From NCBI GenBank assembly GCA_016195815.1, contig JACPYX010000021.1, positions 173,411 through 237,410 of the forward strand: 64,000 bases of DNA. The letters run 5' to 3'. This document shows, piece by piece, positions 16,830-27,201 of the stretch. Numbering within the stretch: the stretch's first letter is position 1; every line of letters begins with the position of its first letter. The position numbers and the translations under genes were made by a program. The notes beneath the pieces were generated by a model, which saw only the letters and a program-made list of their open reading frames with translations, had not been told where the DNA came from and made no database searches. The stretch comes from Chloroflexota bacterium. Lineage in GTDB: Bacteria; Chloroflexota; Anaerolineae; Anaerolineales; Villigracilaceae.

Positions 16830-16950
16830 ACGTAAGTCCTCGGCGCGCCCGGCATCGAAAAAGCTTTTTTTTGACGTTCTTCTGTTGATTTCGAATTTAT
16901 TAGAGAATCATATAAATAATTTGGATGTACTATTCGCAAGACGGGTAGGT

Positions 16951-16980
16951 TGGTATAATTCCAACGTTCGATCTGGAGGA
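16951..16980 (+). promoter_or_regulatory. Extended -10 promoter and ribosome site of ftsH
   Basis: TGG-TATAAT at 16951-16959 is an extended -10 element. No convincing -35 lies 17 bases upstream, as is usual with that type. A transcript start near 16966 would leave a leader of about 19 bases. GGAGGA at 16975-16980 sits 4 bases before the GTG start of ftsH and fixes that start. Confidence 0.6.
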
Positions 16981-16984
16981 TTCT

Positions 16985-18844
16985 GTGAATTCAAACCGTA
17001 GTCAATCTTTTATTATCTACTTCCTTTTGATAGTTGCGATTGGCGCCATGTTGTATGTTGGTTTCAAACAAGACGGCACAACCCAACAACCGCTGACTAT
17101 CAATGAAGTTGCCAAAGCTATTCAGAGCGGCGAAGTTGCGCGTGTCACCATTCAACAGGATGATCTGATTCATGTTGTTTACAAATCTGGCAAAGAGGCT
17201 GACTCAAACAAGGAGCCCACTACAACTTTGGTGGACCAATTGGTCAGCCTGGGCGTCACCCCTGCGCAACTTTCGCCAGATAACGTGATAGTCGAGGTCA
17301 AACCACCGTCACTGCTGTCGGGCCTGTTGAGCATACTGGCTTATACCCTGCCATTGCTGATTGTGCTTGGGGTGATGTGGTTCATTTTCCGCCAGGCGCA
17401 GGGAAGTAACAATGCAGCCATGGCCTTTGGTAAATCGCGCGCGCGCATGTTCAGCGGCGAGCATCCCACCGTGACGTTTGAGGATGTGGCCGGTGCAGAG
17501 GAAGCCAAAGAGGAACTCAAGGAAGTGGTCGAGTTCCTGAAAGAGCCGCAAAAATTTATCCAGCTTGGCGCGCGGATTCCCAAGGGCGTTTTGTTGGTTG
17601 GGCCTCCCGGAACCGGCAAGACCCTGATGGCGAAAGCCGTATCCGGCGAAGCGGGCGTACCGTTCTTCTCCATCTCGGGCTCTGAGTTTGTCGAGATGTT
17701 CGTGGGTGTTGGCGCCAGCCGCGTGCGTGACCTGTTCGAACAGGCCAAGCGTCATTCGCCGTGCATCGTTTTCGTGGACGAAATTGACGCGGTCGGCCGC
17801 CAGCGCGGCGCGGGACTCGGCGGTTCACACGATGAGCGTGAGCAAACCCTCAACCAGATGTTGGTCGAGATGGACGGTTTCGATACCGACACCAATGTCA
17901 TTATCATTGCCGCAACCAACCGCCCCGACATTCTCGATCCCGCGCTTCTACGCCCGGGCCGCTTTGACCGCCGCGTCACGCTCGACCGCCCTGATGTAAA
18001 GGGACGCGAAGCCATTTTGAAAGTCCATTCCAAAGGCAAGCCATTGGAGCCGGGCGTTGATCTTGCTACACTGGCGCGCGGCACTCCCGGCTTCGTCGGC
18101 GCCGACCTCGAGAACATGGTCAATGAAAGCGCCATTCTGGCGGCCCGCCGCAACAAGAAAGCCATTGGCCAGCCGGAACTTGAAGAGGCGATTGAACGCG
18201 TCGTAATGGGACCCGAAAGAAAGTCCCGTTTGATCTCGGATGAAGAGAAGCGCATCATCGCCTACCACGAAGCGGGTCACGCTGTCGTTGGCAACGCCAT
18301 CGCTGAAGCCGATCCCGTTCAAAAAGTGACCATCGTCGGTCGCGGACAGGCTGGCGGCGTCACCTGGTTCCGCCCGGATGAAGACCGCATTTTGATGTCG
18401 CGCAAGAAGATGATGGCGCAGCTTGCCATGGCGCTCGGCGGCCGCGCCGCTGAAGAGTTGATCTTCGATGATATTACCTCCGGGGCGGCAAACGACATCG
18501 AGCAGGTCACGCGCATGGCACGCGCCATGGTGACGCGTTTGGGCATGTCGAACGAAATGGGGCCGATGGTGTACGGTCAAAAGGAGGAATTGATATTCCT
18601 CGGACGCGAAATCTCGGAACAGCGCGATTACTCTGAAGCGGTAGCCCAGCAAATTGACCGCGAAGTCCGCAAACTGGTGGAAGAATCTTATAAGCTGGCT
18701 CAGGCCACTGTAAAAAAATATAGAGAACAGTTGGATGCAATTGCCAGGAAATTGCTGGATGCTGAATCGATCACGCGTGAAGAGTTCGAAGCCATCTTCC
18801 CTCCGCCCGCCGGAAAGAAGAGCGGCACTCCGCAGGTGGCGTAA
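16985..18844 (+). CDS. ftsH: ATP-dependent zinc metalloprotease FtsH
   Basis: FtsH is a membrane-bound AAA+ protease that degrades misfolded membrane proteins and some short-lived regulators. The 619-residue product has two N-terminal membrane segments (about 9-27 and 112-136) around an external domain. Walker A GPPGTGKT is at 206-213, Walker B Phe-Val-Asp-Glu-Ile-Asp near 263-268, and the second region of homology around 311-330. The zinc motif His-Glu-Ala-Gly-His is at 428-432, followed by the peptidase domain. The C terminus is a short tail ending in Lys-Ser-Gly-Thr-Pro-Gln. Translation starts at GTG. A bidirectional terminator follows the gene. Confidence 0.98.
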   Translation: MNSNRSQSFIIYFLLIVAIGAMLYVGFKQDGTTQQPLTINEVAKAIQSGEVARVTIQQDDLIHVVYKSGKEADSNKEPTTTLVDQLVSLGVTPAQLSPDNVIVEVKPPSLLSGLLSILAYTLPLLIVLGVMWFIFRQAQGSNNAAMAFGKSRARMFSGEHPTVTFEDVAGAEEAKEELKEVVEFLKEPQKFIQLGARIPKGVLLVGPPGTGKTLMAKAVSGEAGVPFFSISGSEFVEMFVGVGASRVRDLFEQAKRHSPCIVFVDEIDAVGRQRGAGLGGSHDEREQTLNQMLVEMDGFDTDTNVIIIAATNRPDILDPALLRPGRFDRRVTLDRPDVKGREAILKVHSKGKPLEPGVDLATLARGTPGFVGADLENMVNESAILAARRNKKAIGQPELEEAIERVVMGPERKSRLISDEEKRIIAYHEAGHAVVGNAIAEADPVQKVTIVGRGQAGGVTWFRPDEDRILMSRKKMMAQLAMALGGRAAEELIFDDITSGAANDIEQVTRMARAMVTRLGMSNEMGPMVYGQKEELIFLGREISEQRDYSEAVAQQIDREVRKLVEESYKLAQATVKKYREQLDAIARKLLDAESITREEFEAIFPPPAGKKSGTPQVA

Positions 18845-18865
18845 CTTCGTAATTCGTAAAACGTA

Positions 18866-18897
18866 AAAAGAGGCTCTCCGTATGGAGAGCCTCTTTT
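18866..18897. terminator. Bidirectional terminator between ftsH and the acyl-CoA ligase gene
   Basis: A perfect 14-base inverted repeat, AAAAGAGGCTCTCC and its complement, flanks the tetraloop GTAT. A and T runs at both ends make it work for the two convergent genes. Confidence 0.92.
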
Positions 18898-18923
18898 CGT
18901 TTAGATCAATTATGCATCACGGT

Positions 18924-20630
18924 TTATTTTGCTTCGGTTTCCTTATGTTGTCTCACCAATTCTCGCCGCAAAATTTTTCCGACGGTTGTCTTTGGCAATT
19001 CGTTTCTAAATTCATAATGCGTCGGGACTTTATAGGCCGCCAATCGCTCTTTGCAAAAGGCTTTGATCTCGTCGGCGGTCGCTTGCTCGCCGGGTTTGAG
19101 CACAATCCATGCCTTGACCGTTTCGCCGCGGAACGGGTCGGGGATGCCCGCCACGCCGACTTCCAAAACTTTCGGGAAGGCCGCGATGGCTTCTTCCACT
19201 TCGCGCGGCCAAACCTGGAATCCGCCCGGCTTGATGAGCTCCTTTTTGCGATCCACGATGTAGAAATATCCGTCCTCATCCATGCGGGCGATATCGCCGG
19301 TGTAAAGCCAGACCTTTCCGTCTTTATCTTTTCGCAGGGAATTGGCCGTTTCGGTCGGCATGTTGTGATAACCCTTCATGACCTGCGGTCCGCAAACAAC
19401 GATCTCGCCGATCTCACCCATCGGCATTTCGGTCTCGCCATCGTCGAGGCTAATGATCTTGACGTCCACATCGGGCAAAGGCATCCCGATCGAACCGGTT
19501 TTGTTGACGCCCATCATTGGGTTGCAGTGAGTGGCGGTTGGCGCCTCAGACAGCCCATATCCCTCGAACACTTTGCCGCCTGAGAGGCTTTCGAATCTCT
19601 CCTTCGTTTCGCGCATAAGCGGGGCGGAACCAGAGAGGCAGGATTTGATCGAACCGAGTTTGATTTTCCCCGCGATAACGTCCGGGTGGTTGTTAATGGC
19701 GTTGTAGAGTGTCGGCACACCAGGAAACATGGTTGGACTGTATTTGTTGATGTTTTCCAACACATCTGGAATATCTCGGGCATTCGGGATCATCACCATT
19801 GTCGCGCCCAAAGCCAGGGAGAAACCCATGCCTGCCACCATGCCATAAACATGGAACAGGGGGATGGCCATCAGCATCACCTCCTCGCCATCTTTTGCAT
19901 TGGCGATCCAGCTTTTCAATTGAAGAGTATTTGCTACAACATTGCGATGCAGGGCCACCGCAGCTTTTGAGACGCCGGTCGTCCCGCCGGAATATTGGAA
20001 CATGGCAGTGTCATCCGGCCCAATATCCAATTTGGGACGATCAGATGGCTGGTATTTCGCCAGCAGGTCTTTCATCCATACATCACCCTGTGCCAGTCCG
20101 CCCTCAATACGAAAACCACCTTTTTTCTCTTTCGCAAGGGTGAAAAGAACGCGTAAGACCGGCGGCAGGGTTTCCTTCAAGTTGGTGACGATCAGGGTCC
20201 TGAGCTTGGTCTTTGGTTGAGCAGCCTTCATCTTGTTATAGAAGTTGCTCATCACGAACATTATTTCGACACCCGCATCATTGACCTGGTATTCGATTTC
20301 GGTCGGTGTGTAAAGCGGATTGGTGGCAACCACCACACCCCCCGCTTTCAAAATGCCGAAATAGGCAATCACGAACTGCGGCGTGTTCGGCATAAAGATT
20401 CCCACACGGTCGCCCTTCTTCACGCCCATACTCGTCAGGGCCGCCGCGATGCGGTCGGAACTTTCGTTCATTTCCTTGTACGTAATGACCGCACCTTTGA
20501 AAATCGTGCAGGCGCGGCCGGGATACTTGCGGGCTGATTCTTCAAGAAAGTAGAACAGCGGCTCTTTTGGATAGTCAATGGTTGATGGTACCCCTTTGTC
20601 GTAATGGGCGGTCCATGGACGGTTGTTCAT
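18924..20630 (-). CDS. Long-chain fatty-acid--CoA ligase (AMP-dependent synthetase)
   Basis: The 568-residue product belongs to the ANL superfamily, which activates a carboxylic acid with ATP and transfers it to CoA. Visible motifs are the P-loop-like Tyr-Ser-Gly-Gly-Thr-Thr-Gly-Val-Ser-Lys, Gly-Tyr-Gly-Leu-Ser-Glu-Ala (A5), Tyr-Thr-Gly-Asp-Ile-Ala-Arg-Met-Asp-Glu-Asp-Gly (A7/A8), and the C-terminal Lys in Lys-Thr-Thr-Val-Gly-Lys-Ile-Leu-Arg-Arg. The overall pattern is of FadD-type fatty acyl-CoA ligases. The ATG at 20630 has AGGAGG five bases upstream. The gene is monocistronic on the minus strand. Chain length preference cannot be read. Confidence 0.93.
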   Translation of the reverse strand: MNNRPWTAHYDKGVPSTIDYPKEPLFYFLEESARKYPGRACTIFKGAVITYKEMNESSDRIAAALTSMGVKKGDRVGIFMPNTPQFVIAYFGILKAGGVVVATNPLYTPTEIEYQVNDAGVEIMFVMSNFYNKMKAAQPKTKLRTLIVTNLKETLPPVLRVLFTLAKEKKGGFRIEGGLAQGDVWMKDLLAKYQPSDRPKLDIGPDDTAMFQYSGGTTGVSKAAVALHRNVVANTLQLKSWIANAKDGEEVMLMAIPLFHVYGMVAGMGFSLALGATMVMIPNARDIPDVLENINKYSPTMFPGVPTLYNAINNHPDVIAGKIKLGSIKSCLSGSAPLMRETKERFESLSGGKVFEGYGLSEAPTATHCNPMMGVNKTGSIGMPLPDVDVKIISLDDGETEMPMGEIGEIVVCGPQVMKGYHNMPTETANSLRKDKDGKVWLYTGDIARMDEDGYFYIVDRKKELIKPGGFQVWPREVEEAIAAFPKVLEVGVAGIPDPFRGETVKAWIVLKPGEQATADEIKAFCKERLAAYKVPTHYEFRNELPKTTVGKILRRELVRQHKETEAK

Positions 20631-20706
20631 AGTGCCTCCTCCTTCGGATGTATAGAAAGAGTATATGCCCGAAAAAATCAAAAGTCAACAAATTCATATC
20701 CGCACT

Positions 20707-21666
20707 TCAGCGGCCATCCCTTCTGCCACGCTCCGGACGAGTCTCGGCGGCGATGCTCTCGCGGATGTATGCTTCGATTTCTTTTTCAACTCCGTTTTGG
20801 ACCGTAAACCATTTGATATTCGGATCGGACTCCTTGAACCAGTTGCCCTGCCTGCGGACAAAGATCCGCGTGGCGCGTCGCATCTCGACTTTGGCCTGCG
20901 CGGCGCTCAATTGGCCTTCAATTACCCTGACGCATTCGCCATACCCGATGGCCGACATGCTCGGCAGCGCGGGCGAGTAACCTTTTGCCAGCAAACTTTT
21001 GACCTCATCCAATAATCCATTTGCAAACATAGACTCAATGCGCGCATCAACTCTTGCATACAATTCCTCGCGCGGACGCCTCAGCCCGATGGTGATGAGC
21101 TGATACGGCGAATCGCTTTTGCCGCGCTGCCCCGAGAATTTTCGCCCCGTCGTGAGAATTACCTCCAAGGCGCGGATCGTTCGACGGAAATTGCGCGCAT
21201 CAATTCTTTCGGCGGCTTCGGGATCGAGCGACTTTAATTTTTCATGAAGCCAGTCAATTCCTTTTTCATCTTTTAATTTTTCCAACTCAGCCCGCAATTT
21301 TTCATCTGGCGTAACTTCTGGCGGCATCCAGCCCTGTGTCACCGCGCGGACATATTGCCCCGTCCCGCCGGCCAGCAAAGGCAGTTTGCCGCGCGCCTGA
21401 ATATCGGCGATGGCCTCCGTTGCCATTTTTTGGAAGACCCTCAGCGAAAGAATTTCATCGGGATTCGCAATGTCAATCAAATGATGCGGAACGCGCGCCT
21501 GTTCTTTGCGCGTTGGTTTGGCAGTGCCGATGTCCATGCCGCGATAAAAGAGGCGCGAATCTGCCGAGACGATCTCGCCGTTGATTCGTTCGGCGAGTTG
21601 AATAGCAATCTCGGTCTTGCCGACGACCGTTGGGCCGACCAGCAAAATCAGGTAAGGTTTTGCCAT
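20707..21666 (-). CDS. miaA: tRNA dimethylallyltransferase MiaA
   Basis: MiaA adds an isopentenyl group to A37 of tRNAs that read UNN codons. The 319-residue product has the P-loop Gly-Pro-Thr-Val-Val-Gly-Lys-Thr at 11-18, then Ser-Ala-Asp-Ser-Arg-Leu-Phe-Tyr-Arg-Gly-Met-Asp-Ile-Gly-Thr-Ala-Lys-Pro-Thr, and the Gly-Gly-Thr-Gly-Gln-Tyr-Val-Arg-Ala motif that contacts substrate. In most homologues the Gln of Ser-Arg-Gln is Gln; here it is Leu, a mild variant. The gene is alone on the minus strand between the acyl-CoA ligase and hyp genes. Confidence 0.95.
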   Translation of the reverse strand: MAKPYLILLVGPTVVGKTEIAIQLAERINGEIVSADSRLFYRGMDIGTAKPTRKEQARVPHHLIDIANPDEILSLRVFQKMATEAIADIQARGKLPLLAGGTGQYVRAVTQGWMPPEVTPDEKLRAELEKLKDEKGIDWLHEKLKSLDPEAAERIDARNFRRTIRALEVILTTGRKFSGQRGKSDSPYQLITIGLRRPREELYARVDARIESMFANGLLDEVKSLLAKGYSPALPSMSAIGYGECVRVIEGQLSAAQAKVEMRRATRIFVRRQGNWFKESDPNIKWFTVQNGVEKEIEAYIRESIAAETRPERGRRDGR

Positions 21667-21776
21667 TGGATTGATTATAAAGCGAATAGCTGACCGAATT
21701 TGATAACCGATGTTACACAGCCGGTTCGAGCAAATGGAAAATATTTAAAAACCCCGCGGCTCGGTGTCTCTGGTGT

Positions 21777-22841
21777 TCAGCAAATGCGCGGCAGCATCTC
21801 GCCTGCCAGCATGTCTACGACGCGCTGAGTGCCCAGGGTTGTTCTCAAAAGGACTCGTCCGCGCGGCTCGGTGGTCACTTCGCCAATGATAACCGCCTCC
21901 TCGCCGTAGCGGGTGTTTCGCATCGCCTTCAGCACGGAACCGGCATCCTCGCGCGCCACCATCGCAACCAGCTTGCCTTCGTTGGCAATATAGAGCGGAT
22001 CGAATCCAAGCATTTCGCAAGCCGCGCCCACTTCAGGTCGGACGGGAATCGTTTTTTCATCCAGCATAATTCCAACGTTGGATTGCGCCGCAATTTCGCT
22101 CAACGTGGTCGCCAGTCCGCCGCGCGTTGGATCGCGCAGAACGTGAACATTTCGACTCGCGCCGAGCATGGCTTCGATCAAATGATTGAGCGGCGCAACA
22201 TCGCTTTGAATGCTTGATTGGAATCCGAGTTCGCCGCGCGCGCCCAACACTGCAATGCCGTGATCGCCGATCGTCCCGGACAAAATAACGGCATCGCCCT
22301 CCTGGGCATTTGCCCCGCTGACAGCATATCCCGCGCGCAGCACACCGACGCCCGCAGTGGTGATATATAAACCATCGGCCTTGCCTCTTTGCACGACCTT
22401 GGTATCACCCGCTACGATTTGCACGCCCGCTTCTTCAGCGGCTGATTTCATCGAAGCGATCACGCGCTGGAGTGTTTCCATCTCCAGGCCTTCTTCGAGA
22501 ATGAAACCGGCTGTAAGATACAACGGCTTTGCCGCCAGCATCGCCACGTCATTGACCGTGCCGCACACTGCCAGGCGGCCAATATCACCGCCCGGGAAAA
22601 ACAGCGGCCAGACAACATGCGCATCGGTGCTGACGGCGAGATTCTGATGCAGGCCCGATTCGAGCCGCGCGGCATCATCACCCGCCCGCAAAGCGGGATT
22701 ATCGAATGCAGGCAGGAATGCCTTCTGAATAAGCTGGTGACTCATGCGCCCACCCGCGCCGTGTCCCATCACAATCTGTTCGCTGTGAGGCAAAGATGGC
22801 GCGCAGACCGCGCCTTCGATGTTGACGGTTTCTTTGCTCAT
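21777..22841 (-). CDS. hypE: Hydrogenase maturation protein HypE
   Basis: HypE dehydrates the carbamoyl group received from HypF to a cyanide ligand for the NiFe site. The 354-residue protein starts its AIR-synthase-like fold at Gly-His-Gly-Ala-Gly-Gly-Arg-Met-Ser and contains the [15 protein letters not shown] nucleotide-binding run. It ends with the invariant Pro-Arg-Ile-Cys, whose Cys carries the thiocyanate. The start overlaps the hypD stop by 4 bases. This is the last gene of the hypF-C-D-E operon. Confidence 0.97.
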   Translation of the reverse strand: MSKETVNIEGAVCAPSLPHSEQIVMGHGAGGRMSHQLIQKAFLPAFDNPALRAGDDAARLESGLHQNLAVSTDAHVVWPLFFPGGDIGRLAVCGTVNDVAMLAAKPLYLTAGFILEEGLEMETLQRVIASMKSAAEEAGVQIVAGDTKVVQRGKADGLYITTAGVGVLRAGYAVSGANAQEGDAVILSGTIGDHGIAVLGARGELGFQSSIQSDVAPLNHLIEAMLGASRNVHVLRDPTRGGLATTLSEIAAQSNVGIMLDEKTIPVRPEVGAACEMLGFDPLYIANEGKLVAMVAREDAGSVLKAMRNTRYGEEAVIIGEVTTEPRGRVLLRTTLGTQRVVDMLAGEMLPRIC

Positions 22842-23950
22842 GATTGTTTTACCTGATGCTGAATCTCAACCCGCCCGTACCGATAGTAAGCCGCGCACGC
22901 GCCTTCGGACGAAACCATTGTCGCGCCGAGTGGGCGTTCGGGTGTGCAGAGCGTCCCAAAAGCGGAACATTCCTGCGGCTTCTTCAAGCCTTGCAGAATT
23001 TGCCCGGCAATGCACAGCGGCGACTCGTCCGTCTGGATCGTTTCCACATCGAACCGTTTCTCGGCGTCGAATAAATCGAACTCGGGGCGCAGGCGCCACC
23101 CGCTCATCGGGATCATGCCAATGCCGCGCCACTTGCGGTCGCATTCCATGAATACTTTTTCGATGGTCTTCTGCGCGGGCTGGTTGCCTTCGAGTGTGAC
23201 CGCACGCGAATAGGCGTTCACCACTTCCATCCTGCCTGCTTCCAATAATTGAACTGCGGCCAGAATGCCTTTCACAATATCCAACGGCTCGAAGCCTGTC
23301 ACCGCCATCGGAACTTTAAATTCCTCCACCAGGGACGGATATTCCCAATAGCCCATCACCGCGCTGACATGTCCTGCCAGCAAGAAACCCTGTACGCGGT
23401 TTTGAGGAGAACTCAATATCGCCCGGATGGCCGGCGGCACGCGCACGTGTGAAACCAGCATGGTGTAATTCGTCAGCCCAAGCCTCTGCGCTTGCAGCAC
23501 ACTCATTACGTTGGGCGGGGCGGTGGTCTCGAAGCCGATCGCAAAGAAGACCACTTGCTTATCCGGGTTTTGCCCGGCTATCTTCACCGCATCCAGCGGA
23601 GAATACACCACGCGGATATCCCCGCCCTGCGCCTTGACCGAGAAAAGATCGCGGCCTGAACCAGGCACGCGCAGCATATCGCCATACGAGCAAAAGATCA
23701 CGTCCGGTTGAGATGCGATCACCAGTGCCTTGTCAACCAGTTCGAGCGGCGTCACACACACAGGGCAGCCCGGGCCGTGTACCAGCTCGATCTCGGGCGG
23801 CAGCAACTGGTCAATTCCATGACGCACGATGGCGTGAGTCTGCCCTCCGCAGATTTCCATCAATGTCCAGCGGCGCGTCACTGTATGGCGGATCTCTTCG
23901 ATTACGCTCCTGACCTGTGCCGCGTCGCGATACTCGTCAACGTATTTCAT
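22838..23950 (-). CDS. hypD: Hydrogenase maturation protein HypD
   Basis: HypD is the iron-sulfur scaffold on which the Fe(CN)2CO unit is built with HypC. The 370-residue product has the expected motifs: Glu-Ile-Cys-Gly-Gly-Gln-Thr-His near residue 38, Gly-Pro-Gly-Cys-Pro-Val-Cys-Val-Thr near 73, Gly-Phe-Glu-Thr-Thr-Ala-Pro near 145, and later Cys residues in the cluster-binding region. Both ends overlap its neighbours by 4 bases (hypC before, hypE after), so the three proteins are translated in a coupled manner. Confidence 0.97.
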   Translation of the reverse strand: MKYVDEYRDAAQVRSVIEEIRHTVTRRWTLMEICGGQTHAIVRHGIDQLLPPEIELVHGPGCPVCVTPLELVDKALVIASQPDVIFCSYGDMLRVPGSGRDLFSVKAQGGDIRVVYSPLDAVKIAGQNPDKQVVFFAIGFETTAPPNVMSVLQAQRLGLTNYTMLVSHVRVPPAIRAILSSPQNRVQGFLLAGHVSAVMGYWEYPSLVEEFKVPMAVTGFEPLDIVKGILAAVQLLEAGRMEVVNAYSRAVTLEGNQPAQKTIEKVFMECDRKWRGIGMIPMSGWRLRPEFDLFDAEKRFDVETIQTDESPLCIAGQILQGLKKPQECSAFGTLCTPERPLGATMVSSEGACAAYYRYGRVEIQHQVKQS

Positions 23951-24213
23951 ACTGATGCAGGCGCCGCGCCTGGGCCTAATTCTTCTTCGATATCCGAGAT
24001 CTGTTTGAATAGGTCAAGTGTTTCCATGGCCTCTTTTTCACTCAACAAACTGATTGCAAACCCAACATGGATCACACAATACTCCCCTGCTTTTGCTTCG
24101 GGCACATAATCCAGGCAAGCCTCACGGAAAACACCGCCAAAATCCACCCTGCCCATGTGAAGTCCGCCCTGTTCGTAAATCTCAACGATCTTGCCCGGCA
24201 CACCGAGACACAT
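23947..24213 (-). CDS. hypC: Hydrogenase maturation chaperone HypC
   Basis: The 88-residue product begins Met-Cys-Leu-Gly-Val-Pro-Gly-Lys-Ile, and the Cys2 that binds the iron fragment is therefore in place. The Val-Gly-Phe-Ala-Ile-Ser strand near residue 55 is also conserved. The ATG at 24213 has AAGGAG seven bases upstream and gives the required N terminus; a longer in-frame start would bury Cys2. It overlaps hypD by 4 bases and follows hypF by 10. Confidence 0.96.
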   Translation of the reverse strand: MCLGVPGKIVEIYEQGGLHMGRVDFGGVFREACLDYVPEAKAGEYCVIHVGFAISLLSEKEAMETLDLFKQISDIEEELGPGAAPASV

Positions 24214-24223
24214 CTTAGACTCC

Positions 24224-26578
24224 TTATAGTCTGCTCGCCGCGATGGCGGCTTGTCCAAGCGAAAGGCCGCCATCGTTCGCGGGCACTTCGTTATGTATGT
24301 ATACTTTGAATCCGTCCCTTTCCAAAAGTGACATAGTTCGTCTAAGTAGGGTGAGATTCTGCCAGACTCCGCCAGACAGCGCGACTTCGTTCAAACCCGA
24401 TTCCGCCCGTATTTTGAACGCAACCGAGCGCGCCATCTCAGCCAGGCCGTTATGAAAACGCGCCGAAATGACCGGGATGGGGATGCCCGCCAATACATCT
24501 GCCAGCAATGACTCGATTCCGCTTCTTACCTCGACCTGAGCCTGCCCCAGCGCAAACGGATACGCGCCTGCCTCAGCCGGATCCGCCAACGCCTCGAATT
24601 CGATGGCCGCCTGCGCCTCATAGTTGATCGTCTGGCGCACACCCGCCAGCGCGGCCGCCGCATCGAACAGCCGTCCCATGCTCGACGTCAGCGGACTGTT
24701 GATCTTCTTTTCCAGTTGAACGCGCAAGCTGACTTGATCTTCCGCGCAAAACCCGGCCACACAAGCCAGCCGCTCGTCCCAATCGAGACCCAGCGACCAG
24801 AGCAACGCGAGCGCGGTGCGGGCGGGTTTCTTAATGGCCGCATCGCCGCCTGGTAAAGGAAAGTATTGCAAATGTGCGGCGCGTTGATAGCCTTTATAGT
24901 CTGCCACTAAAAACTCTCCGCCCCAGATCGCCCCGTCATCGCCATAACCGGTGCCGTCGAAGGCGAGTCCAATGACCGGCTGCGAGCCATCCAGTCCGTG
25001 CTCGGCCAGGCAGGCCGCGATGTGGGCGTGGTGATGTTGTACACCGATCGTCGGAAGATTCTCGCGTGATCCTCGTTCGAGCGCATAGCGCGTGGCTAAA
25101 TAATTGGGGTGAAGATCATAAGCGATCACGGATGGTTTCACGCGGAATAATTTCTCGAAATGTTCGATGCCCTGCTCGAAGGATTTCAGCGTCTCATAAT
25201 TTTCCATGTCCCCAATGTGGTGACTCAGGAAGGCATAATTTTTATTCGTAATGCAAAAGCTATTCTTTAACTCCGAGCCTGCCGCCAATATGGATGGCGC
25301 ATTCCATGCAAGTTTTACGGGGAAGGGGGCATAACCGCGCGAGCGGCGGATGGGATAGATAGACGATGTGTTATGGCCTGCGGTCAATGGTCCATTGTCG
25401 AACACTCTTGCCACCGAATCGTCACAGCGGATGTAAATATCGCGGTCGTGCATTAAGAATGCGTCAGCCAATTGAGATAGTCTTTTGCGTGCTTCGTCAT
25501 TGTCTGTGGCGATTGGCTCTTCGCTCAAATTTCCACTGGTCATCACCAGGGCCTCGAGGAAATCCGCATCCTGTTCAAAAAGCAGATAATGCAATGGCGT
25601 GTATGGCAGCATCACGCCGACTGTGTCCTGCGCGGGCGCGACTTCTTTGGCGATGGTCGACTCCAATTTTCGTTTGAGCAACACAATGGGCCGGGCAGGG
25701 GAACGCAACAATTCGCGTTCAGAATCGCTGACGTCGCAATGTCGTTCGATGGTTTCAATATCCGGCATCATCAGCGCGAACGGCTTGTCGACGCGTAGTT
25801 TGCGGTTCCTTAATTCCGTGACTGCGTATGAGTTCATTGCGTCACACGCCAGGTGAAATCCGCCCAGGCCTTTGACGGCCAGGATGTTGCCCGACGAAAG
25901 CAGGACGCGCCCCACTTGTATTGCTTTCTCGGGAGAGAACGACTGGTAACTGGCTCTGAGCAGCGCGCGTTCCTGTTCGTTTTGATTCATTTCCAGTTTC
26001 TTATCGCTCAACTCGATCCAGACATGCGGTCCGCACGTTGGACACGCGACAGGCTGGGCATGAAATCTTCGATCGGCCGGATTCGTATACTCGCCTTCGC
26101 AATCGGGACACATGGCGAAGGGCGCCATAGTCGTCTTGGGACGGTCGTAGGGAATATCTTTGATAATGGTAAAGCGCGGTCCGCAGTTGGTGCAATTGAT
26201 GAATGGATAACGATAGCGGCGGTCGGATGGATCGAAGAGCTCGCGCAAACAGTCGTCGCAAATGGTGGCGTCTGGCGGGATGGGCTGAAAGGCGGACGGG
26301 ATGGATTCAGAATGGATGATTTCAAATGAGCGGAATCCGCTGGCGGGGATGAAAGAAGCGGTCAGTTCGTCAATGTGAGAAAGCGGCGGGGCTTCGCCGC
26401 GCAAGGCCTTGACGAAGGCATCCAACTTATCGTGTTCGCCGTCTGCTTCGATATCAACTCCGGCGGATGTGTTACGCACCCAGCCTTTGAGATCGAAACG
26501 CGCGGCAAGGTTGTAGACGAAAGGCCGGAAGCCAACGCCTTGAACGATGCCGGTGATGTGGACGCGTAACCCTTGCAT
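24224..26578 (-). CDS. hypF: Carbamoyltransferase HypF
   Basis: HypF makes the carbamoyl group used to build the cyanide ligands of NiFe hydrogenases. The 784-residue protein shows all domains: an acylphosphatase domain at about 1-90 with Gly-Val-Gly-Phe-Arg-Pro-Phe-Val, a double zinc finger at about 105-185 with paired Cys-x2-Cys motifs, a YrdC-like domain at about 205-385, and a Kae1-like C-terminal domain containing Gln-His-His-His-Ala-His. It is the first gene of hypF-C-D-E. The usual partners hypA and hypB and a hydrogenase are not in the window. Confidence 0.97.
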   Translation of the reverse strand: MQGLRVHITGIVQGVGFRPFVYNLAARFDLKGWVRNTSAGVDIEADGEHDKLDAFVKALRGEAPPLSHIDELTASFIPASGFRSFEIIHSESIPSAFQPIPPDATICDDCLRELFDPSDRRYRYPFINCTNCGPRFTIIKDIPYDRPKTTMAPFAMCPDCEGEYTNPADRRFHAQPVACPTCGPHVWIELSDKKLEMNQNEQERALLRASYQSFSPEKAIQVGRVLLSSGNILAVKGLGGFHLACDAMNSYAVTELRNRKLRVDKPFALMMPDIETIERHCDVSDSERELLRSPARPIVLLKRKLESTIAKEVAPAQDTVGVMLPYTPLHYLLFEQDADFLEALVMTSGNLSEEPIATDNDEARKRLSQLADAFLMHDRDIYIRCDDSVARVFDNGPLTAGHNTSSIYPIRRSRGYAPFPVKLAWNAPSILAAGSELKNSFCITNKNYAFLSHHIGDMENYETLKSFEQGIEHFEKLFRVKPSVIAYDLHPNYLATRYALERGSRENLPTIGVQHHHAHIAACLAEHGLDGSQPVIGLAFDGTGYGDDGAIWGGEFLVADYKGYQRAAHLQYFPLPGGDAAIKKPARTALALLWSLGLDWDERLACVAGFCAEDQVSLRVQLEKKINSPLTSSMGRLFDAAAALAGVRQTINYEAQAAIEFEALADPAEAGAYPFALGQAQVEVRSGIESLLADVLAGIPIPVISARFHNGLAEMARSVAFKIRAESGLNEVALSGGVWQNLTLLRRTMSLLERDGFKVYIHNEVPANDGGLSLGQAAIAASRL

Positions 26579-26667
26579 GTGATCGCTTTATATTTTACCT
26601 CCTGCGATGGCAGTGCAGGCATATTCATGCACCATGTTTGTTTTGCTGCATCCTTCATAATTCATCC

Positions 26668-26696
26668 TTGACATTCATCCATCTCCGTCATAGAAT
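26668..26696 (+). promoter_or_regulatory. Promoter of the trp operon
   Basis: TTGACA (26668-26673), a 17-base spacer and TAGAAT (26691-26696) form a near-consensus sigma-70 promoter. The predicted start near 26703 lies just ahead of the T-box leader. Confidence 0.85.
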
Positions 26697-26715
26697 ACCG
26701 CCTAACTAAATACAT

Positions 26716-27086
<371 letters not shown>

Positions 27087-27104
27087 ATTTCTTCGTGCCA
27101 AATT

Positions 27105-27178
27105 AACCGCAAAGAGCGCGAAGAACGCAAAGAAGACCAAAAGGTTTTTTCTTAGCGGCCTTTGCGAGCTTAGCGGTT
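27105..27178. repeat. Dispersed imperfect palindrome, AACCGCAAAGAG family
   Basis: The segment starts AACCGCAAAGAGCGCGAAGA and ends CTTAGCGGTT-like, with its ends complementary over about 10 bases. It lies between the T-box terminator and the trpE ribosome site. A related element lies inside hsdR at about 55191-55296. Confidence 0.7.
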
Positions 27179-27201
27179 CAAAATATTAAAGGAGTTCACC
27201 C

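Noticed and set aside
16830..16870. Further exonuclease III codons after the fragment
   Set aside because: None of the three frames gives residues that match the next conserved block of the enzyme.
17948..18652. 234-codon minus-strand frame opposite ftsH
   Set aside because: Shadow frame; FtsH motifs are on the plus strand.
18882..19583. 233-codon plus-strand frame opposite the acyl-CoA ligase
   Set aside because: Shadow frame beginning near the terminator, no family resemblance.
26579..26700. A trpL-type leader peptide for the trp operon
   Set aside because: No short frame rich in Trp codons was found; the T-box with a TGG specifier explains the regulation.
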